Assembly (NCBI GenBank): GCA_033064195.1
Contig: JARBJD010000068.1
Coordinates: forward strand, 1 to 64,000
Direction: 5' to 3'
Length of the DNA stretch: 64,000 nt
DNA from: Blattamonas nauphoetae
Taxonomy: Eukaryota; Preaxostyla; Oxymonadida
Position 1 is the first letter of the stretch, and every line of letters starts with the position of its first letter. Made by a program: the position numbers and the translations under genes. The notes beneath the pieces are model-generated. The model had not been told where the DNA came from. It made no database searches and worked only from the letters and a program-made list of their open reading frames with translations. This document shows, one piece after another, positions 38,912 through 49,330 of this stretch.

Positions 38912-39676
38912 TCAGATTGATTGGAATACTTGACTCTGGAAATGGGTCAGCGCATGACACAAAGCTTATTCTTCACAGATTTTGACAGAGCAAGAAGAGA
39001 CGTACATTTCAGACACTGAGAGAGAAAGAAAGAGATATCGAAGTGAAAACGAGAACAAATGTGATGAACAAGTGAATCCACCACAAGAAGGGACGGGAGG
39101 AAAGATTCAGAGGATCTGAGAACTCAGTCAATCAGCTCTTGTTCTCCCTCTCCCACTCTCACACTTCACTCTGAACCACCTCTGCAATCCTAGGCTTGCA
39201 GTCACCACACAGCGCCGGCACATGGAGTGAGCGAAGGCAACGATGCGATGTGTCCAGCTAGAATCGCGGAGACTGCGGAGACGACATGGCAAGTGGCGAG
39301 GTCGGCGGTGTCGGTGTTCTGTCGGTCTTGCTGTGCCCGTCGTGGAGTTGGCTTGTGCCGGTTCCTCTAGAGTCAGCCGACAGCAATCTCGCCCTTCTCT
39401 CGAGGGTGGCTCGGGTTGTGTCTGGCGAAGAGTGAGGTGTCAATGAGTCTTCAGTTGCCAAGTCGTCGGCGAGATCGAGGAAAAGTGATGTCGACCTTCG
39501 TCTGCCGTGGTGGATACAGGTGGAGAGCTGTGCGGGAGGGGAGTCGTGGACTTCATCCGCTTCGTCTCTTTTGTTTCTTCCTCTCCTTCTCACTCTTCTT
39601 CCCTTCTCTCCCCGACGTCGATGTCAGTCGGCCAGTTGCTGCCTGTCCTGCCCTCGACCACTTCAGTCTGTCCTAG
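38912..39676. other. Gap between pseudogene and MITE
   Basis: G+C-rich from ~39120. Frames on both strands are short and Arg/Ser-rich; none recognised. The last part (about 39550-39600: CTTCGTCTCTTTTGTTTCTT) recurs at about 40050-40095 on the other side of the MITE, a local duplication. Confidence 0.4.
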
Positions 39677-40027
39677 ATTCTGGAATTTGGAATAATGTTT
39701 TTTATAAAGGAGCCGATCACAGACTTCTCCTTAAATCTGGAGATTTTCAGAGTCTTCCCATTGGAGAAGAACCAACAGATGTCTACAATTTGCTAGACAT
39801 AGTTGATTCAACCAGAGATTCTCCCTTCGAAGTTGGTGAGAGAGATCACCTGTTATGGGTCAGCATCTATTCGGCTTTCTAGTGGATTATGTCTGACACA
39901 TTCATAGTACTTCCCTTCGTACGATCATTTCTGCTATTTCTGATCTTTTCAAATGATACTGGAATCAAGTTGGCAAAAAGTGGTGTGATCGTCCCTTACA
40001 ATAAAATATTATTCCAAATTCCAGAAT
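39677..40027. mobile_element. 351-bp MITE-like element
   Basis: Terminal inverted repeats of ~43 bp: ATTCTGGAATTTGGAATAAT at 39677 is matched in reverse complement by ATATTATTCCAAATTCCAGA at 40006, and the match goes on to GATCAC/GTGATC with a few differences. No coding content. A target duplication is not clear. The family of the parent transposon is unknown. Confidence 0.75.
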
Positions 40028-40469
40028 GCCGGACTGACTGTTCGACATCCTCCGCTTCGTCTCATTTGTTTCTTCCTCTCCTCCCTGCTTCTCTCCCTCA
40101 CATCCAGTCTGGAGGATCCGTTCTGTTTGTCCACAATCCCGTCACTTCGAGTGACTGCCGCTCTTTCCTGTCTTTAACTCGCATTCCCCGCTCGTCGGCT
40201 GACTTTTCTGGATCTCTTGTTCATCCATCTTACCCTTCCATCTCCTTTCCTCTTCCCCTCTGAATTCGTCGACAGAGTCTCTTCATTTCATTTTTTCCGC
40301 TTTCTTCTGCATTCCCCATCCACTGATGGCAATGTCAGGGTGCTCGGGGACGAACGAAGTGAGGAGTGATGGGTGAAGAAATCGACGACGCGTGATAGAT
40401 AGCTACAGAGGAAGAGATTCAAGACTACTATCACATTTGGGCTGAACGTTCAACAAAGCACAATATCGA
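40028..40469. other. Gap between MITE and second minisatellite
   Basis: Pyrimidine-rich on the plus strand with TCTTCCTCTCCTCC-type runs. The stretch about 40330-40400 (GAGTGATGGGTGAAGAA) resembles the left flank of the first minisatellite (about 36410-36440), so the array and its flank were duplicated together. No gene seen. Confidence 0.45.
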
Positions 40470-40810
40470 GTGGGGTGAGGGGAGAGGCAGAGGGATGTGG
40501 GAGGGTGTGTGTGGTGAGGGAGAGGCAGAGGGGAGTGGGAGGGTGTGGGTGGTGAGGGAGAGGCAGAGGGCAGTGGGAGGGTGTGGGTGGTGAGGGAGAG
40601 GCAGAGGGGAGATGGAGGGTGTGGGTGGTGAGGGAGAGGCAGAGGGGAGATGGAGGGTGTGGGTGGGGAGGGAGAGGCAGAGAAGAGTGGGAGAGTGTGG
40701 GTGGTGAGGGAGAGGCAGAGGGGAGTGGGAGGGTGTGGGTGGTGAGGGAGAGGCAGAGGGGAGTGGGAGGGTGTGGGTGGTGAGGGAGAGGCAGAGGGGA
40801 GTGGGATGGC
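40470..40810 (+). repeat. G-rich minisatellite, second array, about 9 copies
   Basis: Same ~37-bp unit as at 36525-37672 (GGGAGTGGGAGGGTGTGGGT and GGTGAGGGAGAGGCAGAG), in the same orientation and more uniform. Minus-strand open frames of Ser/Pro/Thr/His text here are by-products of the repeat. Confidence 0.9.
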
Positions 40811-41285
40811 GAGTTGGCGACGGAGCAGGGATCGAGATCGGCCGTAAAATGCGACGAGCTGGTGTGTCTCGGATTGGAGAAAGTGAATGGCTTGGATGCA
40901 TCTGCAGATGTTCGAGAGTGATGAGGAGAATGCAGTCAAATGGAGTTCGGGTGAGAAGGGAGGGATATCGCAGGGCGAGCATCGGTTGGGTTGGAGTCGA
41001 CGATTCGGACAAGAATCCGACCTGTCAATCGCCAGACGATGCCCACACAAATCAGAATGTTGCATCCAACTCAGAAAACGAAGAGGAGTGTGTGCCAAGC
41101 GTGGCAGAGAGTGCGGGAGTGAGTCACAGATCATCTGGAGAATGCTGTGTGGTCAATCACTTCAGAAGCAAGAGAGCGAGAGAGTGATGTTGAGAGAGTG
41201 GGAAAATGCTGAAGAGGGGCGGGAGATGGCTGCAGGTGGAGAGCGAGTGGGATTATTTCATTCGAAACGATGCGTCGGTTCTTGT

Positions 41286-42365
41286 CTAAGTCGACCAAAA
41301 CCCTGGATGGTTCATGCCCAGCACGTTGATCCATCCAATCGACTCAGCAACAGTTAATAGCCCCCTTCCACTTTTTTTGTTGTTTTGCAGCTTTGTCTCC
41401 ATCACATCTTCGATGCCCTCCATTCCCAATGTTAGATGCACTATCCTCCACATCTGTTGCTCTCGTCCCCTTGTTTTGTTCCATTCCCGCTGGCACTTGT
41501 TCATATAATGCAGAAACTGCCAGATTGAGGTATCATTGTGGAAGAACGTGAGACTACTTGGGATCGTGAGTGTGACAGGCATACGAAGAACAAAATCCAT
41601 CGTCGGTTGATAGAAAAGAGATATTTCGACGAGATTGGCAAGGAATGACATGAAACGCATGGATTGGTCACCATCGACGATTGAAAAGCGGTTCCCGCAC
41701 AAATGGCAAATATACTTCTCCGAAGGGATCAGAACCTGCTGAAAAACAGTCTCGTGAACATTTTGTTTTTCATCGCCATCAACAATTTCGAGTGTTCTGA
41801 GATTATCTGGAGTTGCGAGCCAAACAGACCGTTGGATGCTTGAAATGAGACAATGGTGGATATCGACTGCTTTTGTGAATGAAAGAGATTGTGGATTGAG
41901 GATGCTGATGAGTTTAGGAACCAGATCAGCCTTGACGAGGGCTAGTCTGGTGTCGGCCGAACAGATGGTGAATACTGAAGATAGCATCTCCATTGCTGCT
42001 GCTGTGATGGTCTGACTGGGTGAGGAAATGAGCACCGCGATGGAATTTACGAAGTCTGACGGATAGTCATTACGGGTTTGCTCAAAGGTGCCGAGAAAGG
42101 CAGCTGCTGACATTTGAAACCTTGGTCGAACAGATTTCAGAAACTGTATTGCTTTCGCTTCCAGAGATTCATCAAATGCAGGTTGGGACTTCACAGTGGC
42201 AACAAGAGATCGAAAGACAACGGCCTTTTCCAATTCAGATTCTTTTGCATTGTAATGCCAATTCAGAAAAGAAGAACAATCTGTGTGGAATAGCAATGGA
42301 GAGGAAGACAGACCAGAGAACTTCTGTTCAAGAGAGGAATCCACATTCGTGTCTGGATTGTTCAT
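41286..42365 (-). CDS. Helical-repeat (HEAT/ARM-like) family protein, copy 4 (359 aa)
   Basis: Intact, starting MNNPDTNVDSSLEQK. Landmarks: TDCSSFLNWHYN (residues ~29-40), VFRSLVATVKSQPAFDESLE, SIAVLISSPSQTITAAAMEM, ADLVPKLISILNPQSL, PSEKYICHLCGNRFSIVDG, TMDFVLRMPVTLTIPSSLTF, REWNKTRGREQQMW and the end IGWINVLGMNHPGFW. This is the copy closest to my recollection of the family consensus. No signal peptide or membrane segment, so probably cytoplasmic. Next to the second minisatellite. Confidence 0.87.
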   Translation of the reverse strand: MNNPDTNVDSSLEQKFSGLSSSPLLFHTDCSSFLNWHYNAKESELEKAVVFRSLVATVKSQPAFDESLEAKAIQFLKSVRPRFQMSAAAFLGTFEQTRNDYPSDFVNSIAVLISSPSQTITAAAMEMLSSVFTICSADTRLALVKADLVPKLISILNPQSLSFTKAVDIHHCLISSIQRSVWLATPDNLRTLEIVDGDEKQNVHETVFQQVLIPSEKYICHLCGNRFSIVDGDQSMRFMSFLANLVEISLFYQPTMDFVLRMPVTLTIPSSLTFFHNDTSIWQFLHYMNKCQREWNKTRGREQQMWRIVHLTLGMEGIEDVMETKLQNNKKSGRGLLTVAESIGWINVLGMNHPGFWST

Positions 42366-42686
42366 TTCGACTGAGACTGGATTGAATCACTTGTTATGGG
42401 TCAGAACAGAACAAAGTGAAACAATGAGATTGAGATGAAATAGACAATGGGACGGAACAGCAGTACTCAAAAAATGAAGATGAAGACGATGGAAGAATGA
42501 ATGACTGAGACATCACAGAACAAGCGAAGCAGTGTCGATAACCATCAGAAGATGGTGTGATTTCGGTTGAAGTCAGACGAGTGGGCAACCAATCCATGTC
42601 CGCTGTGTTGGCTGAAGAGGATTGTGTGCAACTCAGACACTCCCAACCAGAAACTGTTCGAAACGTTCGCTGGTTCCCGTCTGTTT

Positions 42687-43757
42687 CTATGGCTGTATCT
42701 GTTGGTTCACACCCTGCAGAGTGTTCAAGTCGATCGATTTGGCAATAATACGGCGTCCCAAAGTGCTTTTGTTGTTTTGCAGTTTTGTTTCAATCGCATC
42801 TTCGATGCCCTCCATTCTCAACATTCGATGCACTCTCTTCCACATCTGTTGTTCGTCTCCCCTTATTCTGTTCCATTCCCACTGGGTATTGACCATAAAA
42901 AAGAAAAATTGCACGATGGATACATCATTCACGAAGAATGCCAGGCAACTTGGGATCGTGAGAACGATTGGCATGCGAAGAACAAAATTGATCGTTCGTT
43001 GATGGTATGGAGATGTTCGGATGATTTGGGTGAGGAGTGTCAGAGAATGCCTGGATTGCTGACCATCGACGATCGAAAAGCGGTTCACGCACAAATGGCA
43101 TATATACTTCTCCGAAGTGACGACAACTTGCTGCAAAACCGTCTCGTGAACAGACTGTTGTTCATCCCGATCTTCAATTCCGAGTTCTGTGAGACCACCT
43201 GGAGTTGAGAGCCAGACAGTGTTGATGATGATTCCTATGAGGGATGTGTGGATATCAACTGCTGTAGCGAAGGACAGTGCCTGTGGATTGAGAGTGTTGA
43301 TGAGTTGAGGGATCAGATCAGCTTTGATGAGGGCAAAACGGACTTTGGTTGAACAGTTCACGACCAGTGCTTCGAGCATCTTCATAGCTGATTTGGTGAT
43401 GGTCTGACTGGAAGAAGACATGAGAACCTCAATGGACTGCACGAAGACTGTCAGAGAATCATCACGCGAAGGACCAAAGTTGTTGAGAAAAGCGTCGGCT
43501 GATTCTCTATCAGTCGGAGTCATAAATTCGAGAAGTTTCACGGCTTTCTCTTCCAAAGTGTCATCAAAGACAGGTCGTGGCTTCATTTGGGCAACAAGAG
43601 ATCGAAAGACAACGGCGTTTTCCGATTCTGATAGATCTTGGCTTTCATCCCAATTCAGGAACATTAACCAATCCATGGAGATTGGCAACTGAGAGGAGGA
43701 CAAAGAAGAACGTCTTGGAGATTGTGAGAGATCACTTTTCACCATTATCGTGTTCAT
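42687..43757 (-). CDS. Helical-repeat (HEAT/ARM-like) family protein, copy 5 (356 aa)
   Basis: Start set at ATG 43757 (MNTIMVKSDLSQSPRRSS), the position equivalent to the second methionine of copy 1. The first ~200 residues are almost the same as copy 1, including DESQDLSESENAVVFRSLVA and PTDRESADAFLNNFGPSRDD; the last third differs more (SCLAFFVNDVSIVQFFFFMV). A patchwork of near-identity and divergence is what gene conversion between copies would leave. C-terminus ends IDLNTLQGVNQQIQP. Confidence 0.86.
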   Translation of the reverse strand: MNTIMVKSDLSQSPRRSSLSSSQLPISMDWLMFLNWDESQDLSESENAVVFRSLVAQMKPRPVFDDTLEEKAVKLLEFMTPTDRESADAFLNNFGPSRDDSLTVFVQSIEVLMSSSSQTITKSAMKMLEALVVNCSTKVRFALIKADLIPQLINTLNPQALSFATAVDIHTSLIGIIINTVWLSTPGGLTELGIEDRDEQQSVHETVLQQVVVTSEKYICHLCVNRFSIVDGQQSRHSLTLLTQIIRTSPYHQRTINFVLRMPIVLTIPSCLAFFVNDVSIVQFFFFMVNTQWEWNRIRGDEQQMWKRVHRMLRMEGIEDAIETKLQNNKSTLGRRIIAKSIDLNTLQGVNQQIQP

Positions 43758-43939
43758 TCCGCCTGATTCCGACAAGAACAGTCATGATGGGTCAGAGCTT
43801 TGATTGACATTATTAGATTGAGATGAAATAGATTTCCAGAAGCGACAGCTCCAACACAATTGATCCAACATGAGTGGGAGAAGAGTCACACATAACATAC
43901 TTTTAAATTTCCATTCAGAAGAAAGAATAATGAAATGAG

Positions 43940-44085
43940 ATGAAAAACACAAGAAAATGTAGAAATGAAGAGCAATCCTGCTTTATGACTTCTTCGACAT
44001 CATCAGCTTGCAGTTCGAGAACACCCCGCGACGTCGCACAACTGTCGGCAGACCATCCTAATATTCAATCAGAGCACCATTCAAA
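43940..44085. repeat. Duplicated block, copy at the array edge
   Basis: Near-identical to about 36110-36272 (GAAATGAAGAGCAATCCTGC, then CTTCTTCGAC and CATCAGCTTGCAGTTC). It marks the outer edge of the unit that was duplicated with copies 1/5 and 2. Confidence 0.7.
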
Positions 44086-44220
44086 TCAGACGACGAGGAG
44101 ACGACTCTTTTGCGAGTCCAGTCCAGACAAGCAATTCCAGACTCAAACGTCTTCCACAAGCCAGCTGGCGTCGTGTCCTCAAACCAGCTGTCCTCAAACA
44201 CAATCGACGTGTGGCGGGTA
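44086..44220 (-). pseudogene. Possible fragment of a beta-helix surface-protein gene
   Basis: The minus strand reads SIVFEDSWFEDTTPAGLWK in one frame, similar in style to ILEDCWIETGKVTSGGID in the surface-protein locus at 58195-59820. Too short to be sure. It ends exactly at the short repeat that also forms the 3' end of that locus. Confidence 0.3.
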
Positions 44221-44221
44221 G

Positions 44222-44258
44222 GTATAGAGACAGATCTGATTTTGTATACGCACAGATC
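44222..44258 (-). repeat. Left half of an interrupted short repeat ('AGATCTG repeat')
   Basis: GTATAGAGACAGATCTGATT then TTGTATACGCACAGATC. The other half continues at 49285, with three elements nested between. The uninterrupted copy lies inverted at about 52523-52600. Confidence 0.8.
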
Positions 44259-44653
44259 TTATGAACCAAACCAGTGCTCATTAACAAGTGAGTGAGTAGC
44301 CTGATGAAATGGTTTATGGGGCTGGCCTGCCCAAACGAAACAAAAACAGAGTCATAATTAAGTTTTCTCTGTTCCAGTAAAGATTTCCCAACAAGGGACT
44401 AAAGAGTCACGATGTTGGTTTGCCCAAGTGGGGGCAGTTAATGAGCAAAAGGAGAGAGATCTGGGTCTCGGGTCCAGAAAAGCCCCAACGGGGAAGAAAA
44501 ACTGGACAAACAAGAGAGGTCAAAAGTGACTTGTGAAATGGAAAAGCCGAAAGGCTGAATGAGAGTCGCCTCTGCGACGAAAACAAGCACTCAAGAACGA
44601 GCAACAGTTGTGTGGCAGCGTTCTATGTTAATGAGCACTGGTTTGGTTCATAA
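44259..44653. mobile_element. Element A: 395-bp MITE with 28-bp terminal inverted repeats
   Basis: TTATGAACCAAACCAGTGCT plus CATTAACA at 44259-44286 is exactly inverted at 44626-44653. The interior next to the left end (AAGTGAGTGAGTAGCCTGAT and on to GGGGCTGGCC) is shared with the right end of element B, so A and B are related families. No coding content. Its right end overlaps the TAA that serves as target duplication of element B. Confidence 0.8.
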
Positions 44654-47600
44654 GGATTTCCTTGCACTCAATCCTTCACCAAACCAGTGGTCATTAACAA
44701 GTGAGTGTTGAAAAGGGACGCTGAGAAACAATGGAGAATACTCAAAGAATGAGAAAAGAAGAGAAAGGATATCTTTGTGGACTTCTTCCTTGAATGAATC
44801 CTCAGTTCTGAAGAAAAGGCCGTGTTCCCGAAGGGCTGTCACCGACTGATTGTGAGTCCCGAGAACCCAGCTCTCTCGAATCGCTGCTGTCTGCCCAATT
44901 CGATCGGACGTCTTGCTTGTTCCTTCTGGCTTGAATTCTCCTCCTTTCCACATTCTTCCATTTCAAAGATTGAGAGCACCACCAATCCCATTGTCATGGA
45001 ATCCACAACCGTGTTGTGTAGCAGATTCGGGAAGTGGGGGTCTTAGAAATCCAAGCATTCCATTCGAGAAGGTGTTTTCACTTGATCTGATTTTGAGTTC
45101 TCACTCTCCATTGTCGATCAGAAGAGAAATAGATGTTCTCCAATTCGGTCCATCTTCGAGTTTGATGATTTGTGTGAGAGTGGTTGGAGTGCGTGCGTGA
45201 GCAGTTCTGTCGAGTGATTGGAGTGATTCAATTCCCACTCCTAATCCTGCTTCGCTCATTGACACAAGACTTCCCTTCTATCCTAAACTCCTCCATGAAA
45301 TCATCAGTTCTTCCGCTTTCATTTCTTCTACTTGTGATTCTGCGATGGAAAACATGGTTTGAACGTGTTGACACGACTCATCTCGGCATCGGAGCGGCTC
45401 CGCATGTAATCACAATCTCATCATGACGATCCGTCAATGAGTCTCTCCATTCCTGTCTCCTCTTGCTACCGACAAAGTCGACAGTCTACACACGATTGGT
45501 ACGTTCTTCCGCACTGACCGTGTTCTTTGCTGGTTTCTCTTCTTCGAAGGCAGACGTTGAGAGGAATATGCCGGAGAAAGTGCATTGCATGTCCGATATT
45601 ATCGGCTCTCTTTCTCCCAAGGAAGTCTCCTAGCAATCCCTCCAACTTCCGCGACATCGCTTCAGTTCCGCCAGCAGTCGAGTCATGATGGTAGCTTGTT
45701 CTGGTCGTCGAATCAATATCTCAAGCAGAGCTGAAAACTGCTGCTCTTCATAGTTCCCTTCTTGTGGAGTGGAAGATCTGGCTTCCTCTGCAGCTCCCAT
45801 CTTGTGGAGTGGAAGATCTGGCTTCCTCTGCAGCTCCCATCTTGTGGAGTGGAAGATCTGGCTTCCTCTGTAGCTCCCATCTTGTGGAGTGGAAGATCTG
45901 GCTTCCTCTGCAGCTCCCATCTTGTGGAGTGGAAGATCTGGCTTCCTCTGCAGCTCCCTTCCCAACACTCTAATTACCATAATCCTTGTTCTCTGTCTCT
46001 TTCCCCCCGCAGTCAGGGCAAAAATCCCTGGACAAGTAATGGATTTGTCGTCCTCTTTATCCTTCGTAAAATCCACTTGGTCGCGTGGAATAAAGACATC
46101 TCAACTACGTATTGCTTGGTCCTCAAAGTTGTGCTCATCTCACCCCCTGGAATATCAAGATCGATTGAACTTCCTTCTAGTCTCCCGTATGATGACTTCT
46201 TTTAATTCTGTCTATTCACACCCAGATCGGTTGCAGATCCGGGAAAAAGGACTCTGTCAAGCACATCATCGTCATAATACTCACTGAAAGTTGGACTGGA
46301 ACCCTTCTCCATAGATCTTCATCTGTTCAATTTCCTTCCTCCTAACTCCGGTTCATTTGATTGCAGGAAAGGCCTCTGAGGAACGACTCTGGTCTGTTAT
46401 TTGCGGAAAATGAGAGTGCTTGTTGTTTGAGGGAATCAATTTCTAACGTCGGCGCCAGCAACCTTGTTAAGAATTGATGCAAACATTGAGTATGTTGTTT
46501 CGTCGTAAGTTGAGAATGATACACTCTCGGATGATGTGAGCCTGTCCTCACAGTCATCACTCCATTGCGTGGAGATGCCGTGTCGTTTTGGGCTTTCGAA
46601 GACAAACAGCCCACAAATTGTTAGAGGGGTGTCCGAACGACTGAGTCGGATATTGAAAGAAAGATGACATCGGAGACACCATCCTGCTTCCTTTTCAGGT
46701 TTAACTTCTTTCCAAGCTTTAACTGGATCCTCACACCAGTGGTCCGGGATAATTCAGCGCAATAGCTAGTACCATCTGATAATTTCCTTCCTTGCAATTG
46801 AGTGTGTTTCCTCCACTGGAAAGCCTGTTCCTTGTTGTCTTGGTGTTCAAAATTGTGAGTGTTCGATGTTACTGCAAATGTGGAGTGTTTAGTTCGAATG
46901 TTGAATGTTTTGAAGTGGTACAATGTCTTGTCAACAGAAGTTTGATAGTTGTGATGGTACAGAGTTGGTGAGAGCATCCATTCCTTGAATTTATCTTGAC
47001 ATTGAACTGTGGGACTTGTCCTCCTCCGCTCATTCATGGGGAGTGCACCCGTCTCTTCGACGATAGAAGTAATGCAATTTGCGATGCTTCGACCAATTAT
47101 TCACTTCATCAAACAAGTGACACGGTTGATGGAGAGAATACTGTGACGGTCGCTAAGGTTGTGCCAATGGAGTATCTAACATTTGAAAATATGGGATTTC
47201 TTGCCTTGCCGAGCTCAACAGTTACATCTGTATCTCACACTAATCTTCGTTTCCTTGGTGAGACAAGACTGTCTGAGTTGGTTGCCTGAAGTTTGGATGA
47301 GGACAACCAGTGAGCTAGCTTCCTTCTGTGAAGCCTTCAAAAGAATATATTTTGGTGTTTTCTATCCTGTTCTCTTGATCGTCCTCTTTCAACTTTAGTA
47401 CGAGTCATAACTGGATAAACTGGATCGGAAGTTATTACACTGGTCGGTGGTCCTTGTAGTTTCAACCACCATTCTGTCTGACACCTGTTCTTGCAGGAGT
47501 TCGTTTAATTGTGTTTTAGCCTTCTATATCCCCCATGAATACAATTAGTAGAGATGAGATCGTGAATTGCCTTGTGGATACCCGGATCTCTCAAAGATGG

Positions 47601-48637
47601 ATGACAGGATTCTATGATCAGAACATGTTGGATTTGAGTTGAAAAGGAATGTTTTCGTGTGGAAGGGGCAGATAAATTGCTGTACTTCTTCAACACGGAG
47701 GTGGGCCATCCAAGTTCGGGTGACTATCAATAAGGACATGTATATGGACACGCTCCACTCCATTTGTCGATCGGCTGCCAGTGATACAGATGAACTTGCT
47801 TCCTTGTCCATCCTAATTTCCAATAAAGAGCTGACAGATAGTCCCGTGATGTTGATCCGGTTGGTGGGTATTCAAGTCACGATGAGTATCTGTTCAACGA
47901 AATGTGAAATCCTTATCATGTCCTTGACAATTTCTTGATATTTCCGGCCAGAATGTCTGACTGTCCCGTTCTGTTTCGAACGTTTGAACAAAGCCCGGTA
48001 CCAGGTAATCCTTTGTCATTCTGACCGTCGGAAGACACCAATCTGATCATTGCATCATATTTGCTATATTCTGATCTCCTCCTCGTCACAATATGTGATG
48101 GTAGCTATCTGACATGATTGTTTCTGTCTTGAACGATTCAAAACGTACGGGACCGGCGATTCGACGATGTTGTTGTTTGAATTCCACGAACATTTGATAA
48201 CAATTCCAAAGGTGAAAACCGATTCTGCGGCAAAGTATCATTTGTTGGTGTGGGGAGATGGTCCGAGATGCCGCTGGTCGGCTATTGGTTGCCCGGTCCA
48301 TTGTTCGTTAATGCAGAGGCACTAACGACTCCCTTCTGACTTGTTTTCCCTTCTAAGATTCTCAAATCTTGAGTCGAGTGATGGAAGGCTGATGGTTTTG
48401 GAGTTGAACATTGAAAGAGTTTTTACGACAGTGGATCAGTAAGTCGTTGATTCGGAAGCAATCAATCGTTCAGGGAGTGACTACGCGAAAACAAGTTTGA
48501 CCGTTTGTGACGAGGAGGAGTATTCATAGTGTTTTTGTTGATCTTGTGCAGGCCAGCCCCATAAACCATTTCATCAGGCTACTCACTCACTTGTTAATGA
48601 CCACTGGTTTGGTGAAGGATTGAGTGCAAGGAAATCC
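44654..48637. mobile_element. Element B: 3984-bp transposon-like element, 54-bp inverted repeats, TAA duplication
   Basis: GGATTTCCTTGCACTCAATC opens a 54-bp repeat at 44654-44707 that is exactly inverted at 48584-48637. TAA flanks both ends (44651-44653, 48638-48640), the three-base target duplication typical of PIF/Harbinger transposons. I find no transposase or Myb-like gene: the longest frames are under 150 codons, on both strands, and unlike known families. So it is a non-autonomous or decayed member, perhaps with captured DNA. It contains a 5 x 40-bp tandem repeat. TIR identity of 100% suggests recent insertion. Confidence 0.82.
45761..45960 (+). repeat. Five exact-length 40-bp tandem repeats inside element B
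   Basis: Unit CTTGTGGAGTGGAAGATCTG followed by GCTTCCTCTGCAGCTCCCAT, five head-to-tail copies, with one C/T difference in unit 3 and a changed end in unit 5. A 40-bp unit cycles through all three frames, so the open frames across it on both strands are not evidence of a gene. Confidence 0.95.
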
Positions 48638-48640
48638 TAA

Positions 48641-49281
48641 TAGTAGTGTTAGAAAACCGCCCGTGTTTAGAAACCCGCAACGTGTGTGTGAAAATCCGCA
48701 ACCGGATGATCTTCATCATAATCAAGCTCTTTATCCATTTCCACACACTAGTCTCCAATTTTCTCACATTTTTGAAAAAATCAATCACAAACAATCGTGA
48801 AGTGACTCAATTGAAACTGATCTTTCACGAGACTCTGAGTTGAAGTCAATATCTGTATGAATCCCGATATTATCTCCTCCTCTGAATGTTGCATCTTTTA
48901 GATTATCTCAGGTATGATTTTAAGAAAGAGACATACTTCATTGTTGACACTTGGTGATTCTGCCTTGAATCGCTGATCATCTCACTACCAATGGTCGGAT
49001 GGATTAGATAAGCATTTGTATTAGAGAATTGAATCTAGTTTTGTGGTTGAGCGGTATGAATTGGGTCATGAGCTTGGAAACACCAATTTGTGTTTGAATC
49101 CTGACCCATTGATGTCAAGATCGCATTTCACTGACGTGTTTTTCTTCTTCACTTTTTCTCAAAAACTTATTCATTCCTTCTGTAGAGACCATGAGAAAAA
49201 CAGAATAATGCAAGAAAGAAGTGGCGGTTTTATCACGCTGGTTGCGGTTTTCTAACGGTTTGCGGTTTTCTAACACCACTA
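48641..49281. mobile_element. Element C: 641-bp MITE with TAA duplication
   Basis: TAGTAGTGTTAGAAAACCGC at 48641 is inverted at 49262-49281 as GCGGTTTTCTAACACCACTA with one mismatch. TAA flanks both ends (48638-48640, shared with element B, and 49282-49284). GCGGTTTT(CTAAC) recurs two or three times just inside the right end, as subterminal motifs often do. No coding content. A three-base TAA target and short inverted repeats suggest a PIF/Harbinger-type MITE, different from B. Confidence 0.8.
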
Positions 49282-49284
49282 TAA

Positions 49285-49330
49285 ATTTGGTATACACACA
49301 GATCTGTGGTATACACACAGATCTGCCATT
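49285..49330 (-). repeat. Right half of the interrupted 'AGATCTG repeat'
   Basis: ATTTGGTATACACACAGATC followed by a second GTATACACACAGATCTG. Together with 44222-44258 it rebuilds the order seen without interruption at 52523-52600. Confidence 0.8.

Noticed and set aside
40403-41134. Open minus-strand frames across the second minisatellite
   Set aside because: Same repeat by-product as above; the flanking non-repeat part is not similar to any protein that I know.
45762-46205. Overlapping open frames on both strands over the 40-bp repeats
   Set aside because: A 40-bp unit cycles frames; openness on both strands marks a repeat, not a gene.
44654-48637. Possible Helitron or LINE inside element B
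   Set aside because: Perfect 54-bp inverted ends and TAA duplications are features of cut-and-paste DNA transposons; no reverse transcriptase or helicase motif was seen.
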